Positions 1-12,416 are shown, numbered from the stretch's first letter. The stretch is 64,000 nt of DNA from Rotaria socialis (GCA_905331475.1 CAJNYU010004523.1:150807-214806), one strand, 5' to 3'. Notes: generated from the letters alone by a model not told the origin. Numbers and translations are program-made.

Positions 1-2
1 AT

Positions 3-280
3 ACCCAGGTCGAACATACACGGTCGTATACGACGGTAAATCGCCGTATTTGGCCGTATTACATGGCTCCGTATTACGATCGTAAATCTCCGTGCCGTAT
101 ACGGCGAAATACGGCGCTTTACGGTCGTTTTTGATCGTATTTCACCGTATTACGACACGGAGATTTACGATCGTAATACGGAGCCATGTAATACGGCCAG
201 ATACGGCGATTTACCGTCGTATACGGCAGAATACGGCCCGTATTTCACCGTATACGGACGTCGTAAAGCTCGTCCTGGGT
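3..280. repeat. Palindromic foldback element (MITE-like)
   Basis: Two 70-bp arms, 25-94 and 156-225, are inverted copies of each other with one mismatch I can see; about 60 bp separates them. The outer ends are ACCCAGG (3-9) and CCTGGGT (274-280). The sequence is built from repeated CGTATTACGG/CCGTATACGG-like units and is far richer in CG dinucleotides than its surroundings. It encodes no protein; the 66-codon open frame across it comes from low stop density. It looks like a non-autonomous foldback or MITE. The left end lies at the window edge, so a target-site duplication cannot be judged. Confidence 0.8.
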
Positions 281-1059
281 TACTGTCAATGATCTCGAAG
301 TAACATTCAAATCATAAAAATATCGAATCGATTCTAGTAATATACGTAATACTCTATTTAGAGTGTCACACAGTCTATGGTACTTGAACTAAGTTAACAA
401 TCCGAGTTTCTTTTTATGAAAACATCATAACAACTTGCTTTTCAGTCTGTTTCTATAATGTATCAGTCGGTATCAAAAGCTGAAATACATTTAAACTTCT
501 CGCAAACTTTGTTACACTGAATATTCTGTTATCGTCGTTTATTTGATCTATTATAACAAACACATTTCATTTGATAACGATATGAATATAAATGACAAGA
601 GAACCTTCGCTCATACAGCTTTCTGTACATTTTGTCACTTTTATACATGTTCACTTGGATTGGCAACAGGTTTATTCAGATAATCTGAAATTGTTTTAGA
701 GTTTTTTAATTGTTGATTAGCACTGTAAAAAGGTTCCCAACATGATATCCAGCACTATAACCAAAAACACTTTGCTCTGTGACTAAAGCCATAAAAGAGT
801 TCGACACCGCACCTTTTTCTCAAGAGTACTCTCGTAGGATATTTTAATTTCTGTCTTCTTCGAATCTTAATTGAGACTTGTGCTAGATATTCAGAGCAAT
901 CATAATGTAATTATGCAAATTTATACTCACATTTTTTTGCCAATGTAGATGAACTAAAAAAATTTACTAAAACTTGATTTGAAAATAATCCATTTTAGAT
1001 GGAACAGAGCGGTTTTTCAATGGCAGTCTACTTTTTTAGAATTATATCTTTCTTCAAGC
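281..1059. other. Gene-free stretch
   Basis: AT-rich sequence between the foldback and the glycosyltransferase remains. I looked on the minus strand for a continuing C-terminal exon of that gene and found none that I could support. Confidence 0.6.
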
Positions 1060-3612
1060 TTACTTTAATTTTGATGGATGCGTCTCACCATCACCAACAT
1101 ACTCCATAACTTGTTTCCATTGTTCTTTTTCACTTGAACCAGCTGCTGAGGAAGGTCGATCAACAGAAATGTCTAGTGCCACAGAATCGTTCAAGTAGTT
1201 AGCTGCTTGAAGACTTTCAAGTAGTCGTTGAAGACTTTGCAGTCGATTGTATGCGAGAATTCTAATACGAATGCGAACAGGATTACTCGTCTTGGATAGA
1301 GAATAAGGTATACCATTTTCCAATGGGTCACATGAACTACCTGTGCTCGCTAGAAGATTCCATGACCGTAATCGTTTTATTTTTGCCTCCAATCCTACAA
1401 GCCAGTTGCCATGAATGACCACGGGAACAATCCCTCGACTTTGCGGTCGATGTAGATCAAAGAAAGATCGTCCGTCAGGAAAAAGATATGGATCGAGCAA
1501 ATTAATTGTGGTGGTATTAAGTCTATTGTTAATACATTCTTGCTCTGTGAAATCGCTCGCTGGACGTTTACGCTTGAGATGTTGTTGCTCTCGCAAGTCT
1601 ACAAGATTCTGATTCTGGCATTTGATTACGTCTTGCCACAATTTGCGACCTTTTGAAGTGGCATGGATAATAATAAAACCTCCGCTCATTTTTGTTTGTT
1701 TGTGTGTTTGACCTTGAATTGTGATTGATAGGTCATGTGAAATATAATTGAATGGATTAGAAAGCCAAAGAGTATCCATATCTGCACTGAGAAAGTGAAA
1801 ACCTGCTCGAAGCACACGCATGAGGAATTCAAGACGATACATCATAGTAATCTGAAAAGCGTATGAACCATATTTAGCTTCTGGCTTTGAAGAAGTATTC
1901 AACGACTGCTCTTTCGATATGAACACAGGTTCATTGGCGGCTCTTAGTATTTTGTACGCTTCCAAATCTTCAGCAAGTAAAATGTAGTTACGAAATCCAA
2001 TTCTTTTCGACCAACAGATCTAGATTTCAAAAAGACTCGTTTGTTTTTATGCTATAATACATCATACAAATTAGTTTGGTTTTTATGTATCGATCAAAAT
2101 AAACTAATTAGTTAGTCGATGTGTGATGAACAGAATTTCTTCTGTTTTCATGCTGTATATAATTGTCTCTTTTGTCAATTATTTTCATGCTTTTTTTCTT
2201 GCTATTTGGTTATGAGAACTGAAAACGAAGAATGCGTACTGATACATTTATGAAACTCATGACTGAAACCTGAATATATTAGATTTACCTCACCGCTTTG
2301 CTGCTTTTTCATTGATAATTGATACACAGATAAAATTCGTATCATTTTAACTTGAAGCTTCAGTATTCAGAAAAAAGTGGTCAAGACGAGTGAGTGAGGA
2401 TCACAACAAGTAATAATACGTAAATTCTCTCAAAAACTAGTGTATTACAGAAACAAATTCTGTAGTCTTGAAAAACTGTGCTGAGTGACATATGAAGTAT
2501 TCAGATGTATATAATAGATCTTGCTCGGATGATATTCAAAGAAATCGCTTTTCTCTCAGGTGTACTTGAGATTATTTTTGAAATCTAGAAAGCAATACTA
2601 TTAAACTCACCCAATTCCATGCGAGCGGCATATATCCACTGGTAACTGTAAGTACCGCTGTATACTTTTGTGCATTTGTCCTTTGTTTAAGTAGAACAAT
2701 CTGGCTTCGGTCCAAATTGTCTTTGAATGTACATTGGCTTTGTTCGCAGTTTCCAGAGAGTATTTGATTAGCATTATTAATAAAGCCAACTTTATAATCT
2801 TCTCCCGATATATTCTTCGCTAGCACATCGTTGTAAACAGCACCTCGCCGACGTGCGTGAGGTTCAGGTTTCTGGCCTTCGAGTTTTTTTCGCTGTTGAT
2901 GAATAATAAAGATCGATTGAGTGACATCCATAACAGTTATGTTAGTCCTCAATAAGATTTCACTTAAACGCCAATTATCCCATCGATAAACACCAACGAG
3001 AAACGGTGGCATGCGAACTGGAGTATCTGTTTTGAATGCAATAAAATCAATACCAGCTGTTGAATGAATTTGACTATGATTTAAACCATTTTGTAAAGTC
3101 TTTTCTGAATTAGAATATTTTAACGAAGGTGACATTTCATAGTGTCGCCTACATCCAACAAGAAAAAACTCATGCATATTAGCATTTACGAAGGAAATAG
3201 TATGAGAAATGCTATTATGTAACATAATATCACCATTGACAAAGACTAGAATTGATTTTTGTTTTTGCTGTTGAGCTATATCGAAAGCACAATTGATGTA
3301 AGGACGCTTGTAAGTTGAATGCAAACACTTGAGCTAGGCAAAATTGTGACAAGTTATGTTTGGATATTTAGTCTTAAGGAAAGAACACGATGTTTCATGG
3401 TCAGCAAATAAAATTATGTTTTCCATGGACACTAGTTGAGACCAACTCCAAATAGAATTAGTCTGTATCTGGTGTTCGATTGGATCAGGATTCGGCATAC
3501 TTTTTAAAATTGAGAAAATCGTAATATCAGTAAAGGTTACTACTCCTTTCACCGATTGTGTTAATACTAACGTTGCTACAACAACATTGAGAATGTGCAG
3601 ATAAATTTTCAT
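1060..3612 (-). pseudogene. Multi-domain glycosyltransferase, internal stop and truncated C-terminus
   Basis: The product would be a secretory-pathway nucleotide-sugar glycosyltransferase. Coding runs 3612-2611, then a phase-0 intron 2610-2020 (GTGAGT...TAG), then 2019-1060. A hydrophobic leader (MKIYLHILNVVVATLVL) opens it. The first GT-A-like domain holds a VNGDIML strand and an MPPFLVGVYRWDNW segment. A second domain of the PF03407 type (nucleotide-diphospho-sugar transferase) spans the intron (LTVTSGYMPLAWNW|ICWSKRIGFRNY) and carries ADMDTLWLSNPF with a DxD-like motif. A third, GT2/GNT-I-like domain starts at IRIRILAYNRLQSLQRLLES but stops after about 50 residues, well short of a full domain. 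A TAG at 3336-3334 lies in frame between CHNFA and LKCLHSTY, where no plausible intron fits. I infer a dead or dying copy; read-through or an assembly error remains possible. Confidence 0.7.
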
Positions 3613-3685
3613 TTGTGCTATGAAAATGAAAAGCTAATCAGTTAATTCTTGACAGCCACTATTGCTAAGTGTACTATATTCTTAG

Positions 3686-4019
3686 TAGGGGCGGCGGAGC
3701 GTCATTAAGCTAGGTGAGGCTCATCATATTTTTTTGCTACCGTGGAATTTTATGAAACATCAAGTAGTAAATAAGTCTTCTTTTTATTGAACTTCAGTAA
3801 AAATAAAAATGGTCAGTATACAAAAAGAAGATTGGAAAATACCGAAAACTACTTTTCTTTGCTTCTACTCTGATGCAAGAATAAAAAAATAGCAATATTC
3901 AGTACAAAAGCAAGTGAGGCTAAGTCTCACATCGCGAAATCTAGGTGAGGTTGACCCTCATCTGCTGAAAACTAGGTGAGGCTCATGCCTCACCTGTCTC
4001 AGTGGCTCCGCCGCCACTG
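3686..4019. mobile_element. hAT-like MITE with 8-bp target-site duplication
   Basis: The ends are imperfect inverted repeats: the left begins TAGGGGCGGCGGAGC and the right, reverse-complemented, begins CAGTGGCGGCGGAGC. Both continue after a short gap into AGGTGAGGC. ATTCTTAG occurs immediately outside on both sides (3678-3685 and 4020-4027). An 8-bp duplication with CAGTGGCG-type termini is typical of hAT transposons. Further AGGTGAGG copies lie inside the right half. At 334 bp with no coding capacity, it is non-autonomous. Confidence 0.8.
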
Positions 4020-4027
4020 ATTCTTAG

Positions 4028-4990
4028 TCGATCCAGTTCATGTAATGTCTAAAATAAGATGATACACTTTGAAAATTTTGTTAGCACAAGCCCCTTTGGA
4101 GCTAAAGCGTGGAACTCATATATATATATATTTCTTAGATATACTAAGCTAATACAGATTAGCTCAAGTGAAAAATCTGCTTTATTCTCTAAAATGTCTC
4201 GTTATGACATAAACTATTTGCCTATATCTGTGATTGGTAGTCAATTTTTTTTGGGTGGTCTCTCTAACGACAACAACTAGTCGCACCTAGTACATATAGT
4301 ATCCAGTGGTGATCTAACCTGATTGCTAGTGTCTGTAATAGATAGGCTTGACTTTTTTCTTATACTCTATAATGAAAAAAATTTGGAAGACATAGCAGCA
4401 TATACTTTCTAATTAACACACTTTTAAAATTCACTAATGTCTGCAATGAAGAGGTGGGGTCACAAAAATCTCACTTTAAACTTACACTGACCATTTTCTC
4501 CAAAATTAAAGTGAGTTCCAAAAAATTAATCGCAAAGACGAACATTATTTTAGTAACATCAATTAAAAAAACATTTAGCGATTTCCTTCGCTCTCATATT
4601 AACTATTAAAAGTTATATCAGTTATTGCAGCGCTAATATTACATGACCTTTTCTCATCTTTCGCTATGAGAGAGTCATGTAGATTCGAACTTGAATCAGA
4701 TAATTAATGTTTTTTTTTCATTGAAATGAATTAGCCAATTGTCGCATAGTTATAAAAAATCCATTAATATACTTCATCAAGTGTGCATCAAATTTCAGTT
4801 TGCATTCGGCTCTCTACACAATATATATTCAAATTGCCCTATAGTTCTCTGTAGTAATCCGTGTAAAAGACGGAGGCGTATATAGGAACATAAATAATTA
4901 GACGATAGAAACGCAATACTACAGTTGTCGCAGTGGTGGACATAGAAACTCTACGACTAACCGCTCTAGTAGTAAAAAAAATAGTAATTG
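4028..4990. other. Gene-free stretch
   Basis: AT-rich with scattered short open frames of no recognisable composition. I see no gene here. Confidence 0.5.
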
Positions 4991-4999
4991 CCAACAAAA

Positions 5000-6280
5000 A
5001 ACACAAAACACCGGAAAATTATGATTCGCATGTTAATGAAATTAATGAATTACAAAGAAAATATATGATAAATTCCTTGGCAAATGATGAAACATTTTAA
5101 AATGGTATCTTACTCTTTCGCCAACAGCAACAACAAAAGTCATTTGCACCCAAAATTTTCGGTGAATTCGGGACCTAGGAAAATCAGAATGTGATGTACC
5201 ATGAATAGCAGCGACAAATGTATCTAAGTAGTCATAATCATGAAAATATTTCCATTAGAGTACAATTGCAACTACAACCAGGTACATCGACACCTAAGAA
5301 ATAAAGATTAAACGGTATAGTACTAGTTCAGGTGGTCCAGCAACACCAAAATAACAACATTCAAGAAACATTCAGACTCAACCACTTCAGTAAGAGATTC
5401 TTGCTCAAAGTAAACAACCATCGACTAACGTACCAACGAGTCATACGTATTCGAAACAAAATTAATTCCTTTTGATCAGATCAAATGAGCGGCCTCTAGT
5501 TGTTTACCGTGCTTTTATGTAGTTTTCAATCGCTCGAAAATCTCTCAGCAAATATCATTGGTCTCTAATGTTGCAGAAAAAATTGTCGAAAATCTAAAAC
5601 AAGCAGGTATTCAAATTAATCGATTTAACTTCGTTAGTTGAATTGAAATAACACTAAATTTACGTGTCGACAGTAAAGAGGATCATATAAAATTAGTGTT
5701 AACTGACAAATAGCTTCCAAAAATCATGAAAATACTGATGATCGTTCAAAAACGAAATTTATTCTGGATTGATTCGCACTCGTTATTCTATATGTACTAT
5801 AAGACATGGATCATGAGTTTTTAAAAGAAGAGATACCGAGATCAATCAATAATATAAAACGAATTGAATAAGATTGTGCGTGAAAATCGGATGACTATTG
5901 CTTCAACGTGAAAAATTTTAGTAACTACAATATGATACTACGTATGAGATGTATATCGATCGAAAACACTATGTTACTCATCATATATTTTCTTCAAAGC
6001 AATAGAATAACATACTGCATCCGATCTTTGCGCATTAGATATTTGAGAGATAAATATCAAGTGATTCAAACATATAAGAAGCATTGGAGAGAAAAAGCCG
6101 ATATCTCCATAGCAATCAACTTTTGAAGTAGCTGATATTGCAAACATCCTTACAACACTCACTAAACAACTCATTTCTATGACAGAGCAAAACCTAAGGA
6201 TGGAAACGAGCTTTGATGAAACCAATGTACGACTAGATCATGAAGACGTATCGAAATCACTATAAAAGTCTGTAAAAATA
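5000..6280 (+). mobile_element. Eroded gag-like / ORF1-like retroelement relic
   Basis: In pieces across the three plus-strand frames this reads like a nucleic-acid-binding retroelement protein. There is a Q/T/S-rich leader (about 5.1-5.45 kb), a middle basic region, a degenerate zinc-knuckle-like segment near 6.0-6.06 kb, and a helical tail near 6.15-6.25 kb. Whether it came from a LINE ORF1 or an LTR-type gag cannot be decided, since no reverse transcriptase or terminal repeats are recognisable nearby. It is clearly broken, with roughly ten or more interruptions, and looks old. Confidence 0.45.
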
Positions 6281-6289
6281 TATACTGTA

Positions 6290-7400
6290 GTTTTTAAAGG
6301 ATTTAATGGGAAAAGATCAATTATCCATTATATGAATTGAAAAGATAGATTCCGTCGGTGAATATCTTCTGCTTTCAGCTATTTTTGATGAATTAATAGC
6401 TGATACTTATACGAGTAAGAGGAAACTAAATAAAATAGCGATGCCGAAGTCAATCAGTGATACCGTAACATATCATCTACTGTCGATAATTCGAACAACC
6501 ACGAAACAGAATGGCGTGGCTCCGTTATACAGCGAAGATATTCTATCCTTCTTTTTTTCTATATATACTCTCTCAGATAGAAAGACATTAGTGTTGCAAC
6601 GATTTATTCAGTGAAGACTCTCAAACATTAAAAATATGAAAGTAAACTAACAAGGCCCATTGAGGACGTTCTTCTTTTTCCAATGATTTATATTTTTAGA
6701 CAATTTTCAACACAAGTAAAAAAGATAATATGCGTCATTTTTTTCAGATGAGACTAATGAAAACAATTAAAAAATAGGCAAAAGACTGTACTACTTAAAG
6801 AATTGATTTTTTAATTTAATACCCACGTGTGCACTAGAGTGTCTTTTTTTCTGCACTTTCTGCGCCTCTTTTTTTTCTTTTTTTTTCTGTATTCACGTTG
6901 TTTCCGCTATCTTGATTATTCTCCTATATGTCGTCCTTCGAATTTTCTCCTTTAAACACAGCCTAAAATGTAGTGCAATAGTCTGTTGTCAGGAATATCA
7001 ACTTTTAAATATGCTGTTACAGATTATTGTATACTTTACTGCTAAGTTTTAAATTGATCTCCATTTAAGCGCTTCTGAATATAACAAAAACTAGTACACG
7101 TCGCCTTAACTATGAATTATGACGATTATGCATTATGGTTGATTGGCCACTGGTTCGTCTTTTACTTAATAACTGCTCGGATAGTTTTTCAACATAAAAT
7201 ATACTTTTTACCTGCTTTGTGTTTGATAGTGAGCAAAAATCAGAAGCATGACAATCATGGTCGACGCATAACTAGTGTTGCAAAAAAGGAATGAAAAGCA
7301 TTTCGTTGCAGTGACTTCTGTATAATACTACCTGTGCGCTCGATTCATACTCGCCTGCGTCGCGATGATTGACTTCAGTCGAAGCAGAAGAACAAAAAAG
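6290..7400. other. Gene-free stretch
   Basis: AT-rich, with T-rich runs near 6.84-6.9 kb. I recognise no coding exon or RNA. Confidence 0.5.
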
Positions 7401-7408
7401 CCATTCTT

Positions 7409-8447
7409 TCACGCTGAGTGCTTTTGCGCTTCAGATTCCCAATCATCATATTTCACTGGATTACTCGGTCGTGTCTCCCATTGGCTGCTTTCTCGATCTG
7501 AAAGAAAATAATCCAAACAATAGTTAATAAAGAATATGTAGGTATATTTACGTTTTTTTTTATTTGAAACAATCTGCAGATTCAAAATTCTATACTACAA
7601 ACTATAACGAAACATTCAAGACTATAAAACACATGAATATTAAATGAACTTTTATGGAAATCAAACAGAGAAAAAAACTATCAGCCTGTCTCTTAATGAA
7701 GAGACAAATCAATCTGCATCATCACAGACATTAGCAAACTAACCTCTCTGGCAGCTAGACACACCCATAAAAAAAGAACCTTCTATTGCAGATATTGGCA
7801 AATAAGCTGTGTCCTAATCATAGATTTTAGAGAATAAAGTAGATTTTTCATTTGAACTATTTTTGATTGGATTAGTAAATATAAGCGACATATATGCGAC
7901 TTTCATACTTTAACTCCAAATGCACATGCGCTAACAAGCTTTGTTTTTGACACCTAACAATAATAGTTCTATAATATTTCACATTTTAAATCTCAGAGGA
8001 ATCGTGCTAACAGCTTTTCTTCGAATTTGAATTCGATAGTTCGTGCTATATTTAAATTTCCATATTACACAATGTTCGTTTTTATTATTCAAACACTAAA
8101 CAATAAAAAATACATAAATAGAAAAAGAAATGGTTGAAAAACTACACATAGAGACATATTTAATCAATTTTTTTCACATTTGTAAATATAACTAGAACGC
8201 TGAAATCTTTAGCTAATAAAGATGTAGAATAAGTGTGCAGTACTTTTCATCAACTGATTTTATACGTCTCCTTGTGGTACACGAACTTGATCTGCAATCA
8301 ATTGATTAATTCTTTCAACAAAAATAAAACGTGTTTCCAAAAGTTGGAGCGCTAAAAAGAGGAATTTTCATTTCAATCTTCAAAATATTATTCATCATTG
8401 TTAAACTTCAGCAATTTGTGAATGAGATGCAACACTGTCCGGTAGAA
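7409..8447 (-). pseudogene. Remains of a small coiled-coil protein gene (unrecognised)
   Basis: Three minus-strand pieces look like coding exons. Piece A, 8447-8407, reads LPDSVASHSQIAE. Piece B, 8351-about 8266, reads LQLLETRFIFVERINQLIAD and continues QVRVPQGD. Piece C, 7497-7409, sits behind a TTTCAG acceptor, is open in one frame (SSQWETRPSNPVKYDDWESE) and ends in TGA. A and B would join naturally as IAE-A-LQLLE only if one more G were present at the junction. As written, the GT-AG splice shifts the frame. B to C is likewise ambiguous: the GTATAA donor at 8265 gives a different C frame, while a GTGTAC donor slightly upstream restores it. I cannot name the family. It is either a decayed gene or one damaged by an assembly error. 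Confidence 0.35.
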
Positions 8448-8459
8448 CTGTATTACTTT

Positions 8460-9940
8460 TTTTGTAACGGGTACTTCGTTTAATGATAAGGCGAATAATA
8501 AAAATATACATTGGAAAGTTACAGTTTTAAATTATTCAATTCAGCCTATGCATGTTCAAAGTTTCTCCAATTTATATAACACTCGAAATTGGAATCTAAA
8601 GTGACGATGAATAAAATATTCTAACAGTAATCATATCATTATTAATAGTTCGAGTGTGTCAATAAAACTATTTCTTAGTATATTGATGGAGCAAAAATTT
8701 AGTTCCTTGACAACTTTAATTGTTTTGTAAATGTTTTGTTTTGAAGTATTGCAGATGTATGCTCAGAGCTGAAAGCAAATTGTTTAAAATATGCTGAATA
8801 AATTGCCAGATTACCATTGAAAATCTAGCCCCTATTTCACCAAGACCCATGTTGCACCTGTGAAGACAAGCAGTTCTCAAGTTTATTTCAACGATCAAAT
8901 CATACTTATGTGCAAACATTGGATTCATATCAACCATTATATAGACAGTCTCATGTTTCATATGTTAAGAATATTTAGCCCAATAATCTTAAAAAAATAT
9001 ATTTAAAAAAATGCAATTAATTGCAAGCTTGACCATTACAGTTGATCATTGATACTAAATAAAATATCTAAATTTTATTCTGATAATAAATATATATGTG
9101 TATCCTACTATGATACTTTAATAAAGCATATGCAAACAGAAACGAATTCATTTAAAACCATCAACAATCAGAGAAGGGAAAGGTACTTTACATTCTTAAG
9201 TAACATTTTACTTACTAGATATTATATTGATATAGACTAAAGTACGACTGTATAATATATTTTATATCCATGCCAAAACTGTATATTCTATATATTTGTG
9301 TCGAATATAATCAAATATTGATTGATTTGGTTTATTCAAACTGAACAACATTTCAACTGAATATTGTATTCTAGTGAAGTCTTAATGTATTGAAAAATGC
9401 AATAATGAAACTCACTTATTAGACGGTGCTCCTAGGTAATCTCTGAGGGATTATTCATTAGGGAGTGCAGAAATGTACTCACCATTTTCTTCTGCGCTTA
9501 TGAAAGTATATGAGAGACTCAAAATTTAGAAACAATTATTGTTTATTTTTAACATCAGATTTTGTTCAAGTGATAAATATCATTTGAACGTCTACTGATG
9601 CTCTCTTAGCGATAACTTATCATTTTGAAGTGATTTAGCAATCGCATGAGTTTTCCATTGAGGCAAGACCTACTAAATGGCTTAGGTAGAAGATTCCCTT
9701 AGGTAAGAGACAAATTAGAAAAAATGGGTTTTGGTTCACAAGAAGCTAACAAAAAGTTAAATGACTTAGAAATTCCTGTGAAATTGCTAAACTCCTTCTG
9801 AAATGCCTGATAGTTTCTGAGGACTCCCTGTCATGACTACTTGGAGAGTTTAACAGAGAACTCCCGGCAAACTGTTCATGGAAGAGTTGGCTAGGGTATC
9901 CAGATCGATGATTCCGGAGGACGCATACTGCAGGAGCCAG
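8460..9940. other. Gene-free stretch
   Basis: Mostly AT-rich noncoding sequence. Between about 9.4 and 9.9 kb base composition shifts towards the GC-richer foldback that follows, with CTCCTAGG/CTTAGGTA-like words, but I could not delimit an element there. Confidence 0.4.
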
Positions 9941-9949
9941 CCGGAAAGA

Positions 9950-10168
9950 TGCGGAAAAATCACCGTATCTGGTCGAAAAGCACGGGAAAGCGCTGGAAAG
10001 TGGAAGCAGTATTTTGGTCGGAAGTTGCCGGATTTTTTCCGGTGTATTCTGGTCAACTTCCAGCGGGAATCCACAGGAAAATAATCCGGCTATTTTCGAG
10101 CAGAATACTGCTTCCACTTTCCCGTGCTTTCCGGTCGTTTCCCGCCGTACCTCCACGACCTGGGTAGG
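9950..10168. repeat. Second foldback element ending in CCTGGGTA
   Basis: Arms of about 42-46 bp at 9974-10019 and 10096-10137 are imperfect inverted copies, sharing CACGGGAAAG and GTGGAAGCAGTATT and their complements. A second, weaker inverted pair (GGAAGTTGCCGG / CAACTTCC) lies between them. The right end reads CCTGGGTA (10160-10167), like the right end of the foldback at 3-280. Overlapping open frames of 68-136 codons on both strands come from its GC richness and low stop density and are not genes. Confidence 0.6.
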
Positions 10169-12416
10169 TACAAATCAAAGCAAGCATCTGTCATATTTAG
10201 AAATCGCTCGGTTCAAAATCGAAAATAAAATTTGCTGCTCGATTAAAGATATCTCAGCTCAACTAAACGAAAGCAACAGATGAACTTTTGTGTACAGCTG
10301 ATATTTATTATCATTTTAGACAAGCGTTAGGCAAAATAAAATAATGAATATTAGTGACAACGATAGTACTCATGTCTCATCATTAAATATATCTCTTTAG
10401 TTTGTTCTGTATGTCTTTCTTCTTATAGTTACCCCACAAGAAAAAAAGACACTGTCTATCCTAAATTACGACAAAAATCGTAGTGTTACCCTATTCCTCG
10501 CTACATATGCTTACTGTTTCACTTCAGTTCAGTCGCTTTTCAAACATAACACAAAATTATATATGAGAGAAGAAATACGAAGAAGAAAGGACAGATTAAT
10601 TAGCAACTATATTGTTATCTGTCGTGAAGTCAGAGTATGTCGTCACATCGTGTCCGTTTACTTATTTCAGTATTGAATGAAAAGAAAAGGCACATATAAT
10701 GAGCAAACGTGTTATTAACACAACACACACCCCTCGTCAAAAAAAAACAACACTACTGGTCGGTTATTGGCATTTGTACTAGTGGCGTAACTATGGGGTG
10801 GCCAGAGGGGGCTGAGCCCCCTCTACGAAATTTTCTATCTGAAATTTCAATAACCTAGATTGTTGCCATCTAAAAGATGAAGTGTTGTTTATTTTGCTTC
10901 TCTCTAAAAGAATAAAGGAAGAGAGAGCATTAGCGTTTGCTGTTTAAATCTAAACATGTTCAAATTCAAAAAAGAAAGTAGCAAACTACCACTGATATTT
11001 ACTAATTAGAAAGTATGGCATACGACAAGAAAAGTAAAACTGAAAGAGAATAAAGAATTTAATCGAAAATATTTACCATTATCTCTGGTTTCAGATGGAT
11101 GGTACTTTGACAGAGCAATTCATGGATTTGTTTTAAAATGGTAATAATTTATTTCTATAGTGATCTCGTTTTTAACTTTGAATTTTGATTCTATCTGATT
11201 CTTTTTACACATCCGTCATTCTTGTACTTTTATTCTAAATAGAAGCTTGGTCAGCTCATCAGTTTAAATGAAGATTAATATTAAAATGAGTAAGGAAGGT
11301 ATTCTACTCTATTCGATTAATATCATGTTTTCGAAATCTAAGAAAAAACAGTTTTAATTTATATACGAATTTAAATAGTTGATTCTGCTTCTCTCTTTCA
11401 TTGACAACAATAGACTTAACAGAATTATCGTAGGCTAAAGGGAATCAAACATGAACATCTATGAAACTAGAATTGTCAATTCCAAAATTATATCTTTCAA
11501 CTACAGCAAATATAATTTCTTTTCATAATTACTTGAAATCGAATGTCGATTGAATTTTATGATTAATATTGATTGAATGTGAGAAATTCATTTTATGATA
11601 ACAACCGTAAGTTTATTATATTCTTTTCTTTCATATAGCTTCGAGAATTTTCTCGAAAGATGACACTAGTTATCAATAGTTATTCATTTATCAATACAAA
11701 CTAATTGAAATTAATATTTTAATTTTTTTAAATAAAACCTTTATATAGCGTTTTCTTTTTGAATCCAATAAACTTGATTATCAAATTATTCTGTTTACTA
11801 TCAAGTGCAAATCAAATACAAAAAGCTTCATCAAAATAATACTCATGTATGCATGCATTTATGCGTTCCAAAGATTCCAAAGGTTAAAGATATGACTCAA
11901 ACAATGGTGGCAAGCTGGCACTAGAACAATGACTTTTCATTGGTGCATACAACTGTTAAAGTTAGATGACTACACAGAATTCTTTACGTCATGATGACAG
12001 TAGCATTAGCATTATTCATGCATTTCTTCTTTCTTTTCCGCATCAAATTATTTTATTCGTAACTGAAAAGAATTTCACATTGAGGCAACCGTTTTCCTCT
12101 TTTGTTTTTTTCTATTCCTCTCAGTATAATAGAATCCCTCTTCTTTCATAAAAAAAACATGCAATGACAATAGAAAGAAAGGAAGAAATAGAAAAAAAAT
12201 GAAAGACTAATATTGGTCTCCATTCTCTGTTTTTTTCTCTTTAACATGCTATAGAAATTAAGAGAAAAATTCTTATTTGTAGCCATCATCATTGATTTCC
12301 TTTTTATTTTCTTTATATTTCTTTTTTATTCAACTCTACCTTTTTGACTACATGAAATATATATATATTTTTTAGACTACTTTATTGTTCCACATTAATA
12401 CCGGAACAGTAGAAAC
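10169..12416. other. Gene-free stretch with one transposon-end fragment
   Basis: AT-rich with no exon I can support, apart from the transposon terminus described at 10780-10828. The last 50 bases contain the thioredoxin 5' leader. Confidence 0.5.
10780..10828. mobile_element. hAT-type transposon end fragment
   Basis: TAGTGGCGTAACTATGGGG followed by a G-rich/C-rich palindrome (AGAGGGGGCT GA GCCCCCTCT) is the kind of terminus seen in many hAT elements and their MITEs. No matching opposite end occurs in the following few kilobases, so this is a solo end or an element whose other end has decayed. Confidence 0.5.

Noticed and set aside
8716-8961. 81-codon minus-strand open frame
   Set aside because: Considered as an upstream exon of the small coiled-coil gene, but it has no matching splice sites or protein-like repeats.
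9746-10283. Overlapping open frames of 68-136 codons on both strands
   Set aside because: They coincide with the GC-rich foldback and its flank, read on both strands at once and resemble no protein; low stop density explains them.
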